Of a DNA stretch of 64,000 nucleotides, positions 1 to 10,099 are shown in pieces. The stretch covers positions 5,146,001-5,210,000 of the forward strand of contig CP014771.1 of NCBI GenBank assembly GCA_001596155.1. The letters run 5' to 3'. Below the pieces are notes generated by a model. That model was not told where the DNA came from and did no database searches. It was given only the letters and a program-made list of their open reading frames with translations. The position numbers were made by a program, and so were the translations under genes. Positions within the stretch are counted from its first letter, which is position 1; the number at the start of each line of letters is the position of its first letter. This DNA comes from Hymenobacter psoromatis (GTDB lineage: Bacteria > Bacteroidota > Bacteroidia > Cytophagales > Hymenobacteraceae).

Positions 1-1130
1 TCCTCGATGCGGCCCACCGAAAGAAACTCTTCCAGGATGGCATTCAGGTGGTTAACGGAGGTTTCGATGCGCGCCAAGTGGCGCACGCGCTGGGCCTGCT
101 GGTCGCCGCCGGCGTACTTGCCGATGAGCGTGGCCGAGAGCAGCACGGCCGTGAGCGGGGTGCGGAACTCGTGCGAGGCCATGCTCACGAAGCGCGATTT
201 CAGCTCGCCCAGCTCCTGCTCGGCGGCCAGGGCCAGGGCTAGCTCCTGGCCGCGCTTTTCGAGTTCGGCCAGGGTGTTGAGCAGGGCGTGGGTGCGGTCG
301 GCCACCTTCTGCTCCAGCTCGGCGTTGAGGCGGCCGATGTGCTGGTGCTGGGTCACTAATTCCTGCTCGGCGGCCTGCTTGAGGCTGATGTCGAGCAGGT
401 AGGCCACCACGTACAGCTCCTCATCGAGGTAGAAGTAGCTCAGGCTCACTTCCACCGGAAACCGGGAGCCGTCCTGGCGCTGGCCCCGCAGCACGCGGTG
501 CGCGCCCAGGCGGCGCGCCGGCGGGCGCTGACTAAAGAAGTGGCGCAGCTGCTCGGGGTAGTGGTCCGCGTCGTCGGGCACCAGCACTTCGAGGGGCTGG
601 CCCAGCAGCGTGGGTAGGGAGTAGCCAAACAGCTGCCCCGCCAGCTCGTTGGCCGACACCATGATGCCGGCCTTATCGCAGACGATGATGCCGATGGTGG
701 CGTTGGTAAACACGGCCTCGAAGCGGCGCACGCTGTGGGCCAGGTCGCGTTCGGCCCGTTGCAGCGGGCTTTGCTCGGCGAAGCACACGAGCAGCGAGGG
801 CCGGCCCGCGGCCTCAAAGTACGTGAAGCGCAAATAGACCTGAAGCGGCTCGCCGGTGTGGCGGCGGATGGCGGCCTCCATCTCGTGGTGGTCTTCGCGC
901 CGAGTGAGTTCGACCAGCGTCGCCCACTCGTCCGCCGTCCAGGGCGGCAGGCGCAGCGAGTGGTCGGGGTCAGTGAGGAAAGCGTCTTCCGAGGCGTAGC
1001 CCAGCAGCCGCACGGCCGCAGGGTTTACCTGCGTAAACCAACCCACCTCCACATCATAGATACCCACAAACTCCTGGGATTGCATGTAGAGCAGATTAGA
1101 GAGGATGGCGGTATAGGCAGCGGAAAGCAT
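1..1130 (-). CDS. PAS-domain sensor histidine kinase (N-terminal part, runs off the window)
   Basis: Reading the minus strand from an ATG at 1130 gives an uninterrupted frame to base 1, about 376 residues. Two PAS-like regions are visible: one near residues 15-110, and a second (ERDLAHSVRRFEAVFTNATI onward) near residues 120-230, with a PAC-type tail ending in VAYLLDIS. A coiled coil rich in E and L follows. The dimerisation/phosphoacceptor box then reads SMASHEFRTPL, with the phospho-accepting His about residue 315. The ATPase domain lies beyond the left edge. No transmembrane segment is seen, so this is a cytosolic kinase. The partner regulator is not in the window and the signal is unknown. 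The frame is missing from simple ORF lists because it has no stop inside the window. Confidence 0.85.
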   Translation of the reverse strand, partial: MLSAAYTAILSNLLYMQSQEFVGIYDVEVGWFTQVNPAAVRLLGYASEDAFLTDPDHSLRLPPWTADEWATLVELTRREDHHEMEAAIRRHTGEPLQVYLRFTYFEAAGRPSLLVCFAEQSPLQRAERDLAHSVRRFEAVFTNATIGIIVCDKAGIMVSANELAGQLFGYSLPTLLGQPLEVLVPDDADHYPEQLRHFFSQRPPARRLGAHRVLRGQRQDGSRFPVEVSLSYFYLDEELYVVAYLLDISLKQAAEQELVTQHQHIGRLNAELEQKVADRTHALLNTLAELEKRGQELALALAAEQELGELKSRFVSMASHEFRTPLTAVLLSATLIGKYAGGDQQAQRVRHLARIETSVNHLNAILEEFLSVGRIE

Positions 1131-1557
1131 GGGCGGACGCGGCAGGAAAAAGGGGGCACCAGGCGGCACCTGCTGCCCGTCAAAGGTCGGCAGTAAGCCG
1201 GTTGCTAACCATGACGAACGTCAGCTAATTAGCCGGCCGCCGTCATGTCCGCCGCCGGGCCGGGCCGCTAGCTTTGCGACCCATGCCAGCCGGTACCGGG
1301 CAGCGGCTCGCCCCGATACCACTTGGCCCGGAGTTTGTCAACTCGCCGGCAGCGCCCGCATAGCCCGCTGTTTTTCTGCTGCCCGGCGTGGGCGGCCTGC
1401 CCGCCGGCTAAGCTGGTCATCCCCGGTAGGTTGTGCGGAGATACCGTTAACCTTGACTGGAAGTAACATGATACCTGTCAGACATTTAAGCAAGCAGACT
1501 CATGTTGGGGGGCGCGGAAAGGCACTAATTTTACCGCTACCTACTTCTCTCCTGCTC

Positions 1558-1893
1558 ATGCCCATCCCTACCCCCCTGCCAACTGCTGCCCTGGCCGCCG
1601 ATGCGGCGGTGCTGCTGGTGCTGCTGCCCCCGGTCGGCACGGCCCCGCCGGTGCGGGCGGCCACGCTGACGGCCCTCCAGGGGTTGCAGCAGCGGCTGGG
1701 CAGCGCTGTTCGGGTGCTGTCGGTGGACGAGGCCAGTCACCCGGTGGTGGTGCGCAGCTTCCGGCCGGCCGATTTGCCGGCCTTCGTGCTGGTGCGCCGG
1801 GGCGTGGAGCTGTGGCGGCAGCAGGGCCTGCCCGAGGGCGAGCTTATCGTGCCCCAGCTGCTGGCCCGGCTCGCCCTACCCCCCGCCGGCTAG
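1558..1893 (+). CDS. Thioredoxin-fold protein without a CxxC active site
   Basis: A 111-residue protein. The pattern of a central strand (VRVLSVDEA), a helix, then DLPAFVLVRRGVELWRQQG matches the second half of thioredoxins (the strand before cis-Pro, the hairpin and the last helix). There is no CxxC motif, so a disulfide reductase role is unlikely. An ATG at 1558 was chosen because the frame upstream has no coding character and the ATG follows an AT-rich promoter-like stretch (CTAATTTTAC at 1527-1536). The gene stands alone, between the divergent kinase and a block of hairpin repeats. The fold assignment is inference from short sequence blocks; the role is unknown. Confidence 0.55.
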   Translation: MPIPTPLPTAALAADAAVLLVLLPPVGTAPPVRAATLTALQGLQQRLGSAVRVLSVDEASHPVVVRSFRPADLPAFVLVRRGVELWRQQGLPEGELIVPQLLARLALPPAG

Positions 1894-1939
1894 GCCATCG
1901 GCCGGGGCGGGGCGGGCGCTTGAGCGCAGCTGGGTGCCG

Positions 1940-2010
1940 AAGTAAAGATTAAAACGATAAATTAAAAATCTGGCACTCAGATTTTTAATTTATCGTTTTA
2001 ATCTTTACTT
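1940..2010. repeat. Perfect 32-bp inverted repeat (hairpin)
   Basis: Bases 1940-1971 and 1979-2010 are perfect reverse complements around a 7-base loop (GGCACTC). The arms are AT-rich in a GC-rich genome. It lies 47 bases after the thioredoxin-fold gene and could act as a bidirectional transcription terminator. The arm length is far beyond a usual terminator and suggests a miniature mobile or REP-like element. Confidence 0.8.
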
Positions 2011-2021
2011 CATTTCAAAAG

Positions 2022-2200
2022 AGCATAAGTACCCGTTAATAAATAGTTTATGTTAAAAAAGACGGTCATGCTGAGCTTGTCGAAGCATCTCTACCGCGTA
2101 ACTAACTCTTAACGTCGAAATTACTTTCGCGGTAGAGATGCTTCCTTCGTCAGCATGACGTTCTTTAACATTAAGTTAATTACCAACGGGTACTTATTGG
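2022..2200. repeat. Nested palindromic repeat element, copy 1
   Basis: Outer arms (AAGTACCCGTT near 2026, matching AACGGGTACTT near 2186) enclose inner arms at about 2064-2098 and 2128-2160 that share the core TTGTCGAAGCATCTCTAC. The same core is found in a second hairpin at 9785-9899, so this is a dispersed family. No coding capacity is seen. It looks like a miniature inverted-repeat or REP-type element. Confidence 0.75.
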
Positions 2201-2333
2201 CCTAAAAACCACAACCGGATAAGCCTGGGACGGGTTGATTACCAGTCTCGGTGCGTAACTTCCCTGGCTTTAAGCGCTGCGTTGGCCAGCGAGGGTACCC
2301 TCCACGGTAGGCTGTCATTCACTTGTTGCCGTC

Positions 2334-2783
2334 ATGGGCCTGTACCACCTCCTCTACCATAGCCAGGCCCTCCAGCCCTTCGACACGCCGGCCCTAGCGG
2401 CCCTGCTGCTACAGGCGCGCACCTTCAACCGCGGGCACCACCTCTCGGGCCTGCTGCTACACACGCCCGACGACCGGTTTTTTCAAATTCTGGAGGGCGA
2501 AGAAGCCGAGGTGCGGGCGCTCTACTACGACCACATCGTGCCCGACCCGCGCCACCACCACTGCCGCCTGGTGGGGGCCGGGGCCTGCGCCGAGCGCAGC
2601 TTTGCCGACTGGAACATGGGCTTCCGGGTGGCCAACGCCGCCGAGCTGCACGCGCTGCTGGCCGCCGGCACGCCCCACGCGCTGGTGCTGTTTGCCCCGC
2701 AGCCCCGCGTGCGCCCCGAGCTGCTCCAGCAGCTGCTGGATTTCGTGGCCCACCACGAGCCGGAGTCCATTGACTACCCATAA
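2334..2783 (+). CDS. BLUF-domain blue-light photoreceptor
   Basis: A 149-residue protein that is essentially a single BLUF domain, which binds FAD and senses blue light. Conserved positions are visible: Tyr8 in the first strand (LLYHSQA), Asn32 in the first helix (ARTFNRGHHLSG), Gln51 in FFQILEGE, and the WNMGF segment, which holds the Trp/Met pair of the light switch. No effector domain is attached, so output is probably through protein-protein contact, possibly with the nearby PAS kinase at 3138; that pairing is inference. The start follows a 140-base stretch after the repeat element and gives the full first strand of the domain. Confidence 0.85.
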   Translation: MGLYHLLYHSQALQPFDTPALAALLLQARTFNRGHHLSGLLLHTPDDRFFQILEGEEAEVRALYYDHIVPDPRHHHCRLVGAGACAERSFADWNMGFRVANAAELHALLAAGTPHALVLFAPQPRVRPELLQQLLDFVAHHEPESIDYP

Positions 2784-2807
2784 CCATTTGGTTGTTAGGC
2801 CCGTCGT

Positions 2808-2896
2808 GTAGGGTGCGGGGCTGGCCCCCGCCCGTCGTTGAACGGAATCGGTGGCTTGGCGCGAACGTCCGGGCGGGGGCAAGCCCCGCACCCTAC
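2808..2896. repeat. 27-bp GC-rich inverted repeat
   Basis: Arms 2808-2834 and 2870-2896 match as reverse complements with one mismatch, separated by 35 bases. The arm core GGGTGCGGGG is followed by a run of C. It lies just after the BLUF gene and may serve as its terminator. The structure is typical of dispersed palindromic repeats. Confidence 0.75.
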
Positions 2897-3137
2897 TTCG
2901 GAATACAAAGTAGCAGCTGTGGTTTGTCACCCTGGGGCCTGATTTTCGTCATGGGAGCCGTTTTAAGGAAGGCGTAATCTTGTGGTGCGCTACCCGCACC
3001 GCGCCGGCTGGGCCGGCGGGCGGCAGTTGGCGCGTATCCCTACCCCCCTTCTGGCGGCCGGCCTACCCCGGCCGGGCCAGTGTCGGCGCTGCCTGCGCGC
3101 GCACGCTCACCCACTGCCCTTTAGCGAATTAGCACTT

Positions 3138-4268
3138 ATGGCTAACTTGGCCGACTTCTTTCAGGACCAGGCGGAAGCCAGCGCCCACGTTCAGTTCGTG
3201 TATGACCTGGCGGCGGGCCGCGTTATCTTCATCAACGCCGCGTATGAGCAGGTTTTGGGGGGCAAACGCGGCTTGGTGAATGCCGAGCTGCCCGACCTGC
3301 TCCAGCGCCTGCACCCCGACGACCGGGCCTACCTGGCGCATTACTGGGCGCGGTGGCAGCAGGGCCAGCTCGCCAACGAGGTGGAAGTGCGCCTGCTGCA
3401 CGAGGGCCAGCCGCCCCAGTGGTTTTGCCTCACGCCCGCTTACCACCAAGATGCGCGGGGCCGGGTGCTGCTCGGGGGCACCCTGCGCGATATCAGCGTG
3501 CTGAAGCGCTACCAGGAAAACGCCGACCTGTTCAACAGCCGCAAAAACGCCACGCTCGAAATTCTGTCGCACGACCTGAGCGGCGCGTTCATCATGGTGC
3601 AGCAGATTGCCGAGTTTCTGCGGGAAGAAGTGACCGCGCCGCTCGATAGCCGGGTGCCCGAGATGCTGAACGTGCTGGAAACCACCAGCCGCGACAGTGT
3701 AAAAATGATTCGCGACCTCATTAACCTGGAGTTCCTGACCTCGGCCAACACCGACCTGAAAGTGGACCGCGTGGACGTGGGGGCCGTGCTGCGCGTGCCC
3801 CTCGACCAGCTCCAAACCGGCCAGCGGCTACTCGGCCACGAGTTTACTTACACGCTGCCCGCCGAGCCGATATACGCCCACATCGACGTCAATAAATTCA
3901 CGCAGGTGCTCATCAACCTCATCAGCAACGCCTTCAAATTCACCCCCGATGCCGGCCGCGTGGCCGTGCACATTGAGCCGGGACCCGGCGTAGTCCGCAT
4001 TCGGGTGGTGGACAATGGCGTTGGCATTCCGCTGGCCATGCAGCCCTACTTGTTTGAGCGGTTTACCAAGGCCCGCCGGCCGGGCCTGCGCGGCGAAGCC
4101 ACCACCGGGCTGGGCCTGGCCCTCTGCAAAACCATCGTGGAGTGGCACCACGGCCACATTTTCGTGGCCAGCCAGGAGGGCCAGGGCAGCACGTTTACTA
4201 TCGAAATTCCGCGGGCCGAAACCGTGGACGTGCTCGCCCCGGTGGGCGCGGTGGAGGTGGTGGGGTAG
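3138..4268 (+). CDS. PAS-domain sensor histidine kinase
   Basis: A 376-residue cytosolic kinase. A PAS domain covers about residues 10-130 (VYDLAAGRVIFINAAYEQV, PAC tail GGTLRDIS). The dimerisation/phosphoacceptor helix contains EILSHDLSGAF with the phospho-His near residue 145. The HATPase domain follows with N-box NLISNAFKFTP, G1 box VVDNGVGIP, F-box LFERF and G2 box TGLGLALCK. The ATG at 3138 is preferred over a GTG at 2982 because the extra N-terminus would be Arg/Pro-rich and unlike the family. No response regulator is adjacent. The neighbouring BLUF protein could feed light information to it, which is conjecture. Confidence 0.88.
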   Translation: MANLADFFQDQAEASAHVQFVYDLAAGRVIFINAAYEQVLGGKRGLVNAELPDLLQRLHPDDRAYLAHYWARWQQGQLANEVEVRLLHEGQPPQWFCLTPAYHQDARGRVLLGGTLRDISVLKRYQENADLFNSRKNATLEILSHDLSGAFIMVQQIAEFLREEVTAPLDSRVPEMLNVLETTSRDSVKMIRDLINLEFLTSANTDLKVDRVDVGAVLRVPLDQLQTGQRLLGHEFTYTLPAEPIYAHIDVNKFTQVLINLISNAFKFTPDAGRVAVHIEPGPGVVRIRVVDNGVGIPLAMQPYLFERFTKARRPGLRGEATTGLGLALCKTIVEWHHGHIFVASQEGQGSTFTIEIPRAETVDVLAPVGAVEVVG

Positions 4269-4293
4269 GGCCCGGTGGGGCCCTCCGCGGCAA

Positions 4294-4427
4294 CCTCACC
4301 CCCTAGCCCCCTCTCCTGCGGAGAGGGGGAACTAGCTTTAGCTGTAATATTCTAAAAGTTAATTTATTAGAGCTAAAACTAGAAGCTAGTCCCCCCTCTC
4401 CGCAGGAGAGGGGGCTAGGGGGTGAGG
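4294..4427. repeat. 36-bp inverted repeat flanking an AT-rich core
   Basis: Arms 4294-4329 and 4392-4427 are matching reverse complements built on CCCCCTCTCC and its self-complementary CTCCGCAGGAG centre. The 62-base spacer is AT-rich and itself partly palindromic (ACTAGCTTTAGC against AGCTAAAACTAG). It sits between the kinase and tpiA and may terminate the kinase transcript. Confidence 0.75.
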
Positions 4428-4513
4428 TAACCCGTGGAGGGCGAGACACCAGCACTTAACAGCGCTACTCAACTCACCTTGCCGTAAGTTTTCACCCTTA
4501 AAATCAACCCGTC

Positions 4514-5305
4514 ATGCGCAAGAAAATGATTGCCGGCAATTGGAAGATGAATAAGACGCTGCCCGAGGCCACCGCCCTGCTCACGGCCATTGCCAAAGGG
4601 CTGCCCGCCGATGCAGCGCCCGGCGTGACGGTGGTCGTGTGCCCGCCGGCACTGTACCTGGTGCCGGCCCTACCCCTGCTGCAAGCCGGCAGCGCGGTGT
4701 TGCTGGGCGCGCAAAACTGCGCGCAGCAGGCCGCGGGGGCTTACACGGGCGAGATTTCGGCGGCTATGCTGCACTCCGTGGGGGTAAGGTACGTGGTGCT
4801 GGGGCACAGCGAGCGGCGGCACTACTTCGGCGAAACCAACGCCCTGGTGGCCGAAAAAGTGAGTATTGCGCTGGCTAATAAGCTGCTCCCTATTTGCTGC
4901 TGCGGTGAGTCGGCGGCGCTGCGTGCCCACGGCGACTACCTCGGCTTCGTTATAACCCAGCTCAGTGAAAGCCTTTTTCACTTGTCGGCCGCCGCGTTCG
5001 GGAAGGTCGTGGTTGCCTACGAGCCGCTGTGGGCCATCGGCTCGGGGGCACCAGCCACGGCGGCGCAAGCCCAGGAGATGCACGCCGCCCTGCGCCAGCA
5101 CATTGCCCAGCACTACGGGGGGGCGGTGGCTGCGGCCACGCTCATCCTCTACGGCGGCAGCGTTACGCCGTCCGATGCTGACCCCTTCCTGCACGCGCCC
5201 GATATCGATGGAGCCCTAGTGGGCGGGGCGTCGCTGCACGCTAATGAATTTATTGCTTTGGTGCAGGCGGCACAGCGGACGGTGGCTGCGCCAGTTGCCT
5301 CCTAG
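4514..5305 (+). CDS. tpiA: Triosephosphate isomerase
   Basis: A 263-residue TIM barrel that interconverts dihydroxyacetone phosphate and glyceraldehyde 3-phosphate in glycolysis, in the cytosol. Active-site residues are visible: Asn9 and Lys11 in AGNWKMN, the electrophile His98 in GHSERR, and the catalytic base Glu170 in AYEPLWAIG. The phosphate-gripping loop reads AIGSGAPAT instead of the usual AIGTGKTAT, and the strand before it has CCCGES. The C-terminal phosphate site is LYGGSV and LVGGASL. The gene stands alone between repeats, away from other glycolytic genes, so it may be a second, diverged copy; the main copy would lie elsewhere. Confidence 0.93.
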   Translation: MRKKMIAGNWKMNKTLPEATALLTAIAKGLPADAAPGVTVVVCPPALYLVPALPLLQAGSAVLLGAQNCAQQAAGAYTGEISAAMLHSVGVRYVVLGHSERRHYFGETNALVAEKVSIALANKLLPICCCGESAALRAHGDYLGFVITQLSESLFHLSAAAFGKVVVAYEPLWAIGSGAPATAAQAQEMHAALRQHIAQHYGGAVAAATLILYGGSVTPSDADPFLHAPDIDGALVGGASLHANEFIALVQAAQRTVAAPVAS

Positions 5306-5868
5306 AAAATTCTCCGGTTGCTGTATCAGGTTGCCCTCCGCATAGCTTTACCCTCGCTCCCTAGACCCTACCCCCCTCGGGAGAGGGGAGCCGAACGAGT
5401 ATTCACGGTTGCACCGCCGAGGTTACTCTTTTCCGAAAGGCAGCGAACTCGGATTCACTCAGTTTGTGGCTGAGATTCGCGGGAGTTGAGAAGCTGTTTT
5501 AAATATGAATTAATCCAATAACACCCGCAAATAAGAGTCCAATGCCTACTAATATAAACAGTCGCTCAAACCATATCTTTTCCTCAGCTAAAATAATATA
5601 GTCATTATAGTCGGTCGGATTATAAAGAATCGAAATAACCTGCCCCGTTTCAAATCTACTTGCAATACTTAAGTCGCTATAAGTAACTGTCACCCAATGA
5701 TGGTCTACAGTCAAGAAGCTTATAGCAGGCACCGACCTAGTGTAATCGTCGTAATCTTCCTCCTTTTTATCAATTCTAACAACTATGCCTTCAACCGGGA
5801 TGCCCTGGCTTTGAAAAAACTGCTTTCGTCTACGTAATTTAATGGCTGTAAAAAAGAAAAACGGGCTA

Positions 5869-6688
5869 GGGCGTGAGGACAATAACGCCGGTTAATATAT
5901 CTTTGTTGTTAATTTCTGATTTATGCGCCGTCACGAAGTTTCCGATGCCACTTGGGCCTTGGTCGCCCCTCACCTTTCCGGCAAAGCCACCGATTGTGGC
6001 GTGACGGCTACAGATAATCGCTTGTTTTTCAACGCTGTACTCTGGATTGCGCGTACCGGCTGTCCGTGGGCCGACTTGCCTGAACGCTTTGGCAAGACCA
6101 ATTCCGTTTGCAAACGCTTTCGCCGATTAGCCCAAAAAGGGGTCTGGCTCCGCTTATTTGAGGCCGTCAAAACGCCGGATTTGGACTGGGTCATGCTCGA
6201 TTCGACAGTCGTGCGGGCCCACCAGCATTCGGCTGGCCAAAAAAAAGCGACCCCGTTACCGAGTGCCTGGGCCGCAGCCGGGGCGGCATCGGCACCAAAA
6301 TCCACGGCTGCGTCGACGCCTTAGGCAACGCCGTGCGCCTGATAGCCACTGAAGGCCAGGCCGGTGATAGCCCGCAGGCCCTGCCACTACTGGCGGACTT
6401 GGCACCGGGTAAAGTACTGGCTGACACGGCTTATGATAGCGATGAAACCCGCGCTTATTGCGCCCAACAGGGCATCGAGGCGGTCATTCCGAACCGTCCC
6501 AACCGACTGGAGCCAGCCTCGATAGACGAAGAAACCTACCGCGACCGCAACAAAATAGAGCGGTTTTTCGGTCGCCTCAAGCAATACCGACGACTGGCAA
6601 CGCGCTATGAAAAAACCGTTGTTTCGTTTCTGGCTTTTTGGCATATGGCAGCAGCCATAGATTGGCTTCGATAATTGTCCTCACGCTC
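5869..6688 (+). mobile_element. IS5-family (IS427-like) insertion sequence, 820 bp, intact
   Basis: Terminal inverted repeats GGGCGTGAGGACAAT (left, 5869) and GAGCGTGAGGACAAT (right, read inward from 6688) differ at one base. They are flanked by a TA duplication at 5867-5868 and 6689-6690. The element carries one transposase made by ribosomal frameshifting. Size, ends, TA target and two overlapping frames fit the IS427 group of IS5. Both halves of the target gene can be rejoined exactly, which confirms the boundaries. Confidence 0.9.
5923..6674 (+). CDS. IS5-family transposase, made by a programmed -1 frameshift at an A8 tract
   Basis: The first frame (5923 onward) starts MRRHEVSDATW and contains LDSTVVRAH with the first catalytic Asp. 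At 6239-6246 there is a run of eight A. Slipping back one base there joins it to the second frame (SDPVTECLGRSRGG onward), which holds the second Asp in VLADTAYDSDE and the catalytic Glu in RNKIERFFGRLK, ending at 6674. The fused product is about 250 residues and has the full DDE triad of a cut-and-paste transposase. Without slippage the first frame stops at 6324. This arrangement is known for IS427-type elements, so the frame change is regulation rather than damage. Confidence 0.85.
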
Positions 6689-6771
6689 TAGCTAGAACCA
6701 ACGCTAGAGGCGCTAAAAGCTCATTGATTAAGTAGCTTGACATAGTAATTATCAGAAATAATTAGCCAGCC

Positions 6772-7056
6772 TTAACCCAGATTTAATTCCTTCATGTCAA
6801 AGTAGCACACGTCGCAAATGAGCTTGATTTGAGCAAAGTTTTCCGACTCTTCATTCCATTCTCCAACTCGTGTTAGCACTTCGTCGCAAGCATCACACCA
6901 CGCATTGAGTTCGTCGTTTGCATAAGTCACGCTTGGGTCTGAAGCTAATGGTTCGTAAAAGCCGACCGGCGTATGCAAATTCAGATGCTGGCAAACATAG
7001 GCGGGGTATCTATTGCCATGTGTACAGCATTCTACTACGTGGGGTTCTTCGCTCAT
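6772..7056 (-). CDS. Small Cys-rich hypothetical protein, probably zinc-binding
   Basis: A 94-residue acidic protein of no family I can name. It has a CCTHGNR stretch at residues 10-16 with a further Cys at 22, then CDAC and CDVC pairs in the second half. This spacing suggests a treble-clef or rubredoxin-like zinc site. No signal peptide or membrane segment is present. It lies upstream of and in the same direction as the split DUF3592 gene, whose start is only 28 bases away, so the two may have formed an operon before the IS insertion. The function is unknown. Confidence 0.6.
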   Translation of the reverse strand: MSEEPHVVECCTHGNRYPAYVCQHLNLHTPVGFYEPLASDPSVTYANDELNAWCDACDEVLTRVGEWNEESENFAQIKLICDVCYFDMKELNLG

Positions 7057-7183
7057 CTGATGAAGTGGGTTTGGTAATTCTGTTCAAAAATAGCTATCCA
7101 AACTCTCCCTTGAGGCCAGCCCCAGCCGCAGGCATGATAAACATCAGGTTTTCCGCAAATTATCGTCAGCGGATGGGCTTTAG

Positions 7184-8770
<1,587 letters not shown>

Positions 8771-8989
8771 CAACCAACTTAAAAAAGGCCGTCATCCTGT
8801 GTTTGTGGTGGCACCCCCATAGGGCCACGCCGAAGTACGTCATCGGTTTCTCAGACCGTTCAGCATGCAGGCCCCCAATGGGTCGCCTGCTCCAGGAGCC
8901 CGAACAGTTCAGTGGTCATCGCAGGCCGGATGAATGATGGTGGGAACGGGGAGGGCACCCGCCATCCTTAACAGTTTCTTCCCCCCTTT

Positions 8990-9780
8990 TTTATAGAGTA
9001 TCTTGGGCTAGACATCAGCCAGGACTACGTGGATGCCGACCCGCCCGGCGGCGTGCAGCGCCTGGACCAAACCCCGGCCAGCTACGCCCGGTTGGTAGCG
9101 CTGTTGCCCACCGAGGCGACCTGCGTGCTGGAGGCCACCGGCCCCTATGGGCTGCGCCTGCTGGCTGTGCTACATCAGGCCCGCCGGCCCGTGTGCGTGG
9201 TCAACCCCTTGCAGGTGCGCCGCTTTGCCCAGAGCCAGCTGCGGCGCAGCAAAACCGACCGCACCGATGCCCAAATGCTGAGCCAGTCCGGGCGGGCCTT
9301 CACGCCCGCCCTGCGCCAACTCAACCCACTGTGGCTCATTTAGTTGTAGCAGCAACATGCCCTGCTGGAGCTGCTCAAAGGCCAGCGTACGGCCCTGGGT
9401 AATCACCAGCACGCCCTGGCCTGACCCGGTGAGTACGAAGGCGTTGGCAGCGGAGCTGGCCCGGCTGGACCAGCAACTGACGGAGTTGGGAAAGGGTCTG
9501 GCCCAGGATACCCAGGCCCAGGGCGGGGCCGACTATGCCCGGCTGCAAACCATTCCCGGCGTGGGGCTGCGCATCGCCCTGGCCCTGCTGCTGGCGGGGC
9601 CGGGGCTGCGCGCCTTTACAGGCTGGCGGCAGGCCGTGGCCTATGCCGGGCTGTGACCGCGCCACTATGAGTCGGATAGCAGCGTGCGGAGCCGCCCGCC
9701 TGCTGCGCCAGGCCTGGGCTTTGCGCACGCATGAGCGCGATTTCGACCCTAAGTTTCATCTTTCGCTTGCTTTGTAAACA
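8990..9780 (+). pseudogene. Decayed IS110-family transposase (first copy)
   Basis: The frame beginning near 8999 reads YLGLDISQDYVDA, the first acidic block of an IS110 DEDD transposase, and continues through LEATGPYGL and SKTDRTDAQ to a stop near 9343. After a frame change the coiled-coil and the C-terminal part (QTIPGVGLRIALALLLAGPG, FTGWRQAVAYAGL) continue to an in-frame TGA at 9655. A further frame carries the remaining residues to about 9775. No usable start codon is present. The bases before it (8771-8990) hold no gene and may be the element's left end. Confidence 0.8.
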
Positions 9781-9784
9781 CAAT

Positions 9785-9899
9785 TCATGCTCATCTGGCG
9801 TCCGCTTGTCGAAGCATCTCTACCACCAGGATAATCTTAACATTTAGAGTTAGTTACGCAGTAGAGATGCTTCGACAAGCGGACGCCAGATGAGCATGA
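9785..9899. repeat. Perfect 39-bp inverted repeat, copy 2 of the GAAGCATCTCTAC family
   Basis: Arms 9785-9823 and 9861-9899 are exact reverse complements with a 37-base loop. They share the core TTGTCGAAGCATCTCTAC with the element at 2022-2200, and the loops share GTTAGTTAC against GTAACTAAC. It sits between two IS110 remnants. Confidence 0.85.
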
Positions 9900-9922
9900 C
9901 CGTCTGTTTTAACCCAAATTAG

Positions 9923-10091
9923 TAGACTTGTTCCCGAATAAGAAATCGGTCATTTTCCAAGCAGTATTTGGAGCTAGAAACGGCGGCTGCCCGAAGAGCC
10001 AGCGGACACTGCCTTAGCCAAGCAAAAAGGTCTTCCCAGCTGCCTGAAGCGGCGAGAATTTTCAGCCATTTCTTATTCGGGAACAAGTCTA
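9923..10091. repeat. 24-bp inverted repeats bounding a 121-bp segment
   Basis: Bases 9923-9946 and 10068-10091 are perfect reverse complements (TAGACTTGTTCCCGAATAAG outward). The enclosed 121 bases have no resemblance to IS110, although IS110 coding sequence begins right after the right arm. This may be a small element inserted into, or left by a rearrangement of, the second IS110 copy. Confidence 0.7.
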
Positions 10092-10099
10092 GTATCTTA

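Larger units (their letters stand above)
5499..6743 (-). pseudogene. DUF3592 membrane protein gene split by an IS element
   Basis: The 3' part (5499-5866, minus) encodes a DUF3592-type protein: GIPVEGIVV, a beta-rich middle, QVISILYNPTDYND, and a C-terminal membrane helix (LFILVGIGLLFAGVIGLI). Its 5' end is missing. The missing piece lies on the far side of the IS element: from an ATG at 6743 the minus strand reads MSSYLINELLAPLALVLA up to the IS edge at 6691. Removing the element plus one TA duplicate joins the two parts in frame to give a 140-residue protein with an N-terminal membrane segment. The rest of the gene has no other lesion, so the insertion is recent. A short product could still start at a TTG inside the IS end (5882). 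Confidence 0.85.

Noticed and set aside
5923..6324. The IS5-type transposase as a broken gene
   Set aside because: The A8 tract and the clean join of the DDE residues fit programmed frameshifting, so it was kept as a functional CDS.
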